Source: Deltaproteobacteria bacterium | GTDB taxonomy: Bacteria; Desulfobacterota; Desulfobulbia; Desulfobulbales; Desulfocapsaceae | Length of the DNA: 7,100 nt | Reading direction: 5' to 3' | Assembly (NCBI GenBank): GCA_021779275.1 | Contig: JAJYAX010000079.1 | Location: 1-7,100 of the forward strand | Part shown: piece after piece, positions 6,747-7,100 of the stretch | Layout of the letters: every line of letters starts with the position of its first letter | How positions within the stretch are numbered: position 1 is the first letter of the stretch | The notes under the pieces: generated by a model | The model's database searches: none | Seen by the model: the letters and a program-made list of their open reading frames with translations, nothing else | What the model was told of the DNA's origin: nothing | Translations under genes and position numbers: made by a program

Positions 6747-6783
6747 CCCCGGCCGAGCAAAAAGACTCGTTCCTCGGCCGGGG
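6747..6783 (-). terminator. Strong GC-rich hairpin after the chemoreceptor gene
   Basis: CCCCGGCCGAG (6747-6757) and CTCGGCCGGGG (6773-6783) form a perfect 11-bp stem with a 15-nt loop. It starts 9 bases past the chemoreceptor stop on the minus strand. No U-tract follows on either strand, so it is not a textbook intrinsic terminator; it may aid termination, protect the 3' end of the mRNA, or separate this gene from the acetyltransferase operon. Confidence 0.5.
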
Positions 6784-6792
6784 CCGCGCCGG

Positions 6793-7100
6793 TCACATGT
6801 CGCTGACAACCTTACTGAGGGTTTTTGTGGAATTTTCAAGTTTCTTCAGGGCCTCAACGGTGCCGTCTATGGAAAAGTTGACGGAATTGGCCGCCTTTTT
6901 ATTTTCATTGGAGGATGAAACCACGCTCATGATCTGTTTCTTGACCTCGTTGCCGTTGGCATTCAAGATATCGGTTTTCGCATTCAGGCCGCCGACGGAA
7001 TCGGAGATGGTCACAATACCCTCGGATATCTTCTGCATTGCGGCAAGCGCGGTATTGATCACCTCGCCGCCGGCACCCAGCATCTTCATGCCATCCTTCA
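6793..7100 (-). CDS. Methyl-accepting chemotaxis protein, C-terminal fragment (5' end beyond window)
   Basis: The frame is open to the right edge, giving about 102 residues before the TGA at 6795-6793; the ATG at 7089 is internal, not a real start. The visible part is an almost uninterrupted heptad-type coiled coil rich in Ala, Ser, Asn and Lys. It contains EGIVTISDSVGGLNAKTD, a central VKKQIMSVVSSSNEN and a last stretch LKKLENSTKTLSKVVSDM. This matches the descending helix of the MCP signalling domain, which returns from the CheA/CheW-binding tip to the membrane-proximal end. The tip itself lies outside the window. No NWETF-type CheR tether is present at the C-terminus. The protein would sit in, or near, the inner membrane and control CheA; its ligand domain is not in the window. 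A non-MCP coiled coil is possible but less likely. Confidence 0.75.
   Translation of the reverse strand, partial: KDGMKMLGAGGEVINTALAAMQKISEGIVTISDSVGGLNAKTDILNANGNEVKKQIMSVVSSSNENKKAANSVNFSIDGTVEALKKLENSTKTLSKVVSDM

Overview
The window reads as chromosomal DNA of a Gram-negative bacterium with fairly high GC. It carries seven supported protein genes, two of them cut by the window edges, and no RNA gene or complete mobile element. The Asp-Arg-Ser-rich 40-residue TPR repeats, the paired AAA/STAND-type ATPases and the chemoreceptor tail suggest a deltaproteobacterium (Desulfobacterota). That placement is an inference from gene style, not a taxonomic result.

Left block (1-3401, minus strand): a two-gene operon. 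A very strong-looking sigma70 promoter (TTGACA, 17 bp, TATAAT) is bracketed by two copies of a 13-bp repeat. It drives a 410-residue AAA-type ATPase. Four bases after that gene's stop begins a second, larger protein: P-loop ATPase, winged helix, then TPR repeats. This protein runs off the left edge after 678 visible residues. The last two visible TPRs are 120-bp DNA repeats, 111/120 identical, so the repeat array has been recently duplicated or homogenised. The 5' half of the first ATPase gene and its promoter region are much more AT-rich than the rest of the window. This is the accessory, most unusual part; a signal-sensing or defence-like role is possible, but no effector domain is visible.

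Middle (3402-4614): about 330 bases with no convincing gene, then a plus-strand ten-helix EamA/DMT-family transporter, probably its own transcription unit. It converges on the next block.

Right block (6687 down to 4641, minus strand): a three-gene operon. A GNAT acetyltransferase overlaps by 8 bp the start of a histone-deacetylase-family (AcuC-like) zinc deacylase. A small CxxCxxCC (YkgJ-type) cysteine-cluster protein follows 21 bp later. Acetyltransferase and deacetylase made from one message recalls the acuA-acuC arrangement and suggests reversible acetylation of a shared or related substrate; the substrate cannot be read from the sequence.

Right edge (6793-7100, minus strand): the C-terminal coiled coil of a methyl-accepting chemotaxis protein, followed by an 11-bp perfect GC-rich hairpin that lacks a U-tract.
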